From positions 1-45,769 of IMG/VR virus record IMGVR_UViG_3300008108_000246: DNA of 45,769 bases; one strand, written 5' to 3'. The translations under genes and the position numbers were made by a program. Under the pieces are notes generated by a model. The model worked only from the letters and a program-made list of their open reading frames with translations. It was not told the origin of the DNA and did not search any database. The DNA is from a virus. Below are positions 43,626 to 45,769 of the stretch, piece after piece (position 1 is the first letter of the stretch; every line of letters begins with the position of its first letter).

Positions 43626-45040
43626 AACGCAATGAAATCATAGAAGGCCTACGCGATCCCAAAGATAATCCCTGTTGGAAGGGCTACAAGCCTGTAGGTA
43701 CTAAAAAGAAAGGCGGCAAGACTGTGCCTAACTGTGTGCCAAACGAGGGAGTAGAAGAAGGGCGATATGATCGTCGAGATGCTTACCAACGTGATTATGA
43801 TTCGAGCATTTCAGGAATGGATGGCAGCGATCGTCGCGAATTCAAACGCCGTGAAATGGAACACGAACTAGGACACGAGACTAACAACTATGCTGTGGCC
43901 ATTGACGGACGTACATGGAAAGTGTTTGCCAGCAAGAATCATGCGCAGGCAGTGGCCCGTTCTTTGCAAAACAAAGGCAAGAATGCCACAGTACATGAAA
44001 CAGGCGCTGAGCCAACAAATGAAGCTGTTAAAAAAGAAGCACCTAAACCTCGTAACTTCGTAGCCAAGAACGCTAAAATGGGCGGCGCTGGACAGCACAA
44101 AGATAAAAAGAAAGCTGAAAAACAAGGCGATGCTAAACATAAAAAGCCTTACTATGAGCAGAACTATACAGCCGACGAAATGGTAGATATTCTTTCTGGA
44201 AAGAAAACACAAGCACAGGTAGATGCAGAAAGAAAAACAAAGCCGCAGACAGCTCCGCAGGGTCAAGCACCGCAACAACCTAAAGCACCTAAAGCACCCG
44301 CAGTACCAGTAGCGCCTGCTAGAGAAGCATCGGGCGAACTTAAGGTACAGAAAGACGATGACAAAGCCACTGTGTTGCTTAATCCAGCAACTGGAGTTCA
44401 AACACAGATTGACAAAACAAATCCTAACTCTCCAAGACTAACACAAGACCCTACAGGTAAACTTAAACTTACTGCTCCACAAGGAGCACAGTCTGGCGGA
44501 CTAGCACAGAAACCAAATCTTGCTGGTAAGAGCGTTGAAATAGAAGCTCCTCCGATGGAGGCGCATCAAGAAAAACGGCAATCAACTCCGCAGGCTCCAG
44601 TAAGAAATCCGAATATGACTCAGCAGACACAGGATAGATTGGGAATATCGTTGGACAGTCAAGGACGAACGGCTCCCGGAGCCAATTTGGCAAGACCCGC
44701 TGGACCACAACAGGGCGAAGTTGGCTCGGAACTAGCCCGTCTCAGCGGCGGTGAATTTGCTACCCGGGCTGACAGATTGAATAAGGCCAAAGTTGATGCT
44801 ATATTGCAAGGACAATTAAGATTGGGCCCCGGATACGAGGCTGGCAGTGCTGCTGCCAACAGGGAGCTACTCAATTTTTTCCGCCGCAAAGAGGTAGTAG
44901 ACAAAAATTTAGCTTGGTCCCTGGCATTGTCTAGGAAAGAGCGCGAACGTATTGAAGCTGAGAAAGACAAATCCACCAAGACTTTACCCGAAGATAAAAA
45001 TCAATTGACGAGATTGATGAAACTGTCAGGGCAACGTTGA
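43622..45040 (+). CDS. Conserved phage head-associated protein with capsid-targeting-like N-terminus, 472 aa
   Basis: MKRNEIIEGLRDPKDNPCWK, then GYKPVGTKKKGGKTVPNCVP, is a pattern seen in T4-like phage proteins of unknown role. The middle and C-terminal parts are Ala/Pro/Lys/Gln-rich and disordered. Like internal head proteins, it is basic and flexible. The antisense frame in this stretch is a shadow. Confidence 0.7.
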   Translation: MKRNEIIEGLRDPKDNPCWKGYKPVGTKKKGGKTVPNCVPNEGVEEGRYDRRDAYQRDYDSSISGMDGSDRREFKRREMEHELGHETNNYAVAIDGRTWKVFASKNHAQAVARSLQNKGKNATVHETGAEPTNEAVKKEAPKPRNFVAKNAKMGGAGQHKDKKKAEKQGDAKHKKPYYEQNYTADEMVDILSGKKTQAQVDAERKTKPQTAPQGQAPQQPKAPKAPAVPVAPAREASGELKVQKDDDKATVLLNPATGVQTQIDKTNPNSPRLTQDPTGKLKLTAPQGAQSGGLAQKPNLAGKSVEIEAPPMEAHQEKRQSTPQAPVRNPNMTQQTQDRLGISLDSQGRTAPGANLARPAGPQQGEVGSELARLSGGEFATRADRLNKAKVDAILQGQLRLGPGYEAGSAAANRELLNFFRRKEVVDKNLAWSLALSRKERERIEAEKDKSTKTLPEDKNQLTRLMKLSGQR

Positions 45041-45041
45041 T

Positions 45042-45740
45042 ATGAAAATACTAGAAGTTACCCAATCTGTACAACCTGTACAACCTACACCTAATCCTAG
45101 AATAGATATTACCTTCCCAGATGGAAGAACATCTAAAGACACAGATAAACTAAAACCCGCTGTTAAGCCAGTTGGGGTTAAACCTACCGGTAAAGTTGTA
45201 CCAATTTCTCAACCTTCACAAATGGGGCAGATGTTGCAAGGTGCTGGCATTCCAAACATAGATTTGCCCGCAACACCTCCCTTGCCACAACAGGCCGGTT
45301 CAGGTGAAAAAATAGAAACTTTACCAAACGGTACAACAAGTTACACTGGAGGCTTTGGACGTTACATCTACGATAAGACAGGCAAACCCCTTACATATCA
45401 AACCCCTTCTTTTAGCGGATTATCGCAAACAAACGATCTAGTCACCGGAGTTATAACAGTTAGATATGCAGCTGGGCCGCTGGTTTTATCAACAAAATTT
45501 GATAAGACTGGTAAGCCGTTAGACTCTACTAAAATTCAATATGATCTAGGATTAGGGGTAATGGGCTATGAAAAAGACAAGGGGATAACAGCTACTACTT
45601 GGCAAGACCGCGGTGATAATGTTGTTCAAAGTCGAGATATGGTAAAAGACCCTGCTGCCTATGACCGTGCAATGGCACAGGTACAGCAGACAACCAACGA
45701 AGAATTAAACACAGTATTAAAGATAGCGGGATTAAGATGA
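45042..45740 (+). CDS. Unknown protein with capsid-targeting-like N-terminus, 232 aa
   Basis: MKILEVTQSVQP resembles the tag. Residues 10-80 are Pro- and Val-rich and disordered; the C-terminal part has strands (TSYTGGFGRYIYDKTGKPLT, VITVRYAAGPLVLSTKFD). Unrecognised. ATGA overlap with the next gene. Confidence 0.6.
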   Translation: MKILEVTQSVQPVQPTPNPRIDITFPDGRTSKDTDKLKPAVKPVGVKPTGKVVPISQPSQMGQMLQGAGIPNIDLPATPPLPQQAGSGEKIETLPNGTTSYTGGFGRYIYDKTGKPLTYQTPSFSGLSQTNDLVTGVITVRYAAGPLVLSTKFDKTGKPLDSTKIQYDLGLGVMGYEKDKGITATTWQDRGDNVVQSRDMVKDPAAYDRAMAQVQQTTNEELNTVLKIAGLR

Positions 45741-45769
45741 AAATTAATGAGTTACTTGGCGAAGCCGTT
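45737..45769 (+). CDS. Start of another tagged protein, cut by the window end
   Basis: Eleven codons, MKINELLGEAV, give the tag M-K-x-x-E-[FIL]-x-x-E-A in full. The body lies beyond the window. Confidence 0.6.
   Translation, partial: MKINELLGEAV

Noticed and set aside
43868-44401. 177-aa leftward open frame
   Set aside because: It is antisense to the 472-aa tagged protein; its Cys/Phe/Ser-rich composition reflects the reverse of Lys/Glu/Ala codons.

Overview
The window looks like about 46 kb of a T4-type myovirus genome, probably infecting a heterotrophic and possibly methylotrophic proteobacterium. The phage assignment rests on adjacent rIIA-like and rIIB-like genes, many T4-style late -10 boxes (TATAAATA and close variants) on the rightward strand, tightly packed overlapping small genes, a phage-type tRNA cluster and several virion-associated families. 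The host is not fixed by the sequence. A PqqA peptide gene, an ALAS gene of the alphaproteobacterial C4 haem pathway, AhpC/AhpD, a phasin-like gene and a 7-4-7 Pho box all point to Proteobacteria.

Layout. (1) 1-8.9 kb, leftward: three tRNAs, then about 25 small genes, almost all unrecognised. They are driven by at least 15 near-consensus sigma70 promoters, every one with a 17-bp spacer. A Gp88-like gene, a GIY-YIG nuclease, an Api92-like gene, an HTH protein and a possible structured RNA (5289-5464) lie here. (2) 8.3-9.5 kb: a control region where transcription diverges. It holds divergent promoters, a perfect 11-bp-arm palindrome, six DnaA-box-like sites arranged partly as a perfect 20-bp inverted repeat, a 10-bp-phased iteron array and three 11-bp repeats exactly 72 bp apart. 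I read it as a replication origin. (3) 9.5-20.5 kb, rightward: small genes, an SGNH hydrolase, a SWIM protein, rIIA, rIIB, a lipoprotein, a glycosyltransferase-like protein, then a metabolic block of peroxiredoxin (AhpC), SGNH, AhpD, a Pho-box-controlled pstS, and an orphan pqqA at 20656-20727. (4) 20.8-33.7 kb: proteins with capsid-targeting-like N-termini, a chain of small proteins ending in an aromatic-x-L-[KR]-W motif, a D-Ala-D-Ala carboxypeptidase-like protein, an HldD-like epimerase, an SGNH-lysozyme fusion, YqgE/AlgH, HNH, DUF454, a secreted SNase, and ALAS on the opposite strand. (5) 33.7-45.8 kb: late/virion genes, a metallopeptidase-like and a ligase-like protein with the same N-terminal tag, two nucleotidyltransferases, a 2OG-Fe(II) oxygenase, and a small leftward cluster with a phasin-like gene.

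How it fits together. Early genes appear to be read by host RNA polymerase from consensus sigma70 promoters on both sides of the origin. Late genes carry phage late -10 boxes. About a dozen proteins begin M-[RK]-x-x-E-[FIL], like the T4 capsid targeting sequence, which suggests a large set of enzymes packaged in the head and perhaps injected. The metabolic genes (pqqA, ALAS, pstS, AhpC/AhpD, HldD-like epimerase) suggest support of host cofactor supply, phosphate uptake and redox defence during infection. The headline novelties are the orphan pqqA, ALAS, the predicted head-packaged enzyme set, the tandem L-[KR]-W family and the DnaA-box origin.
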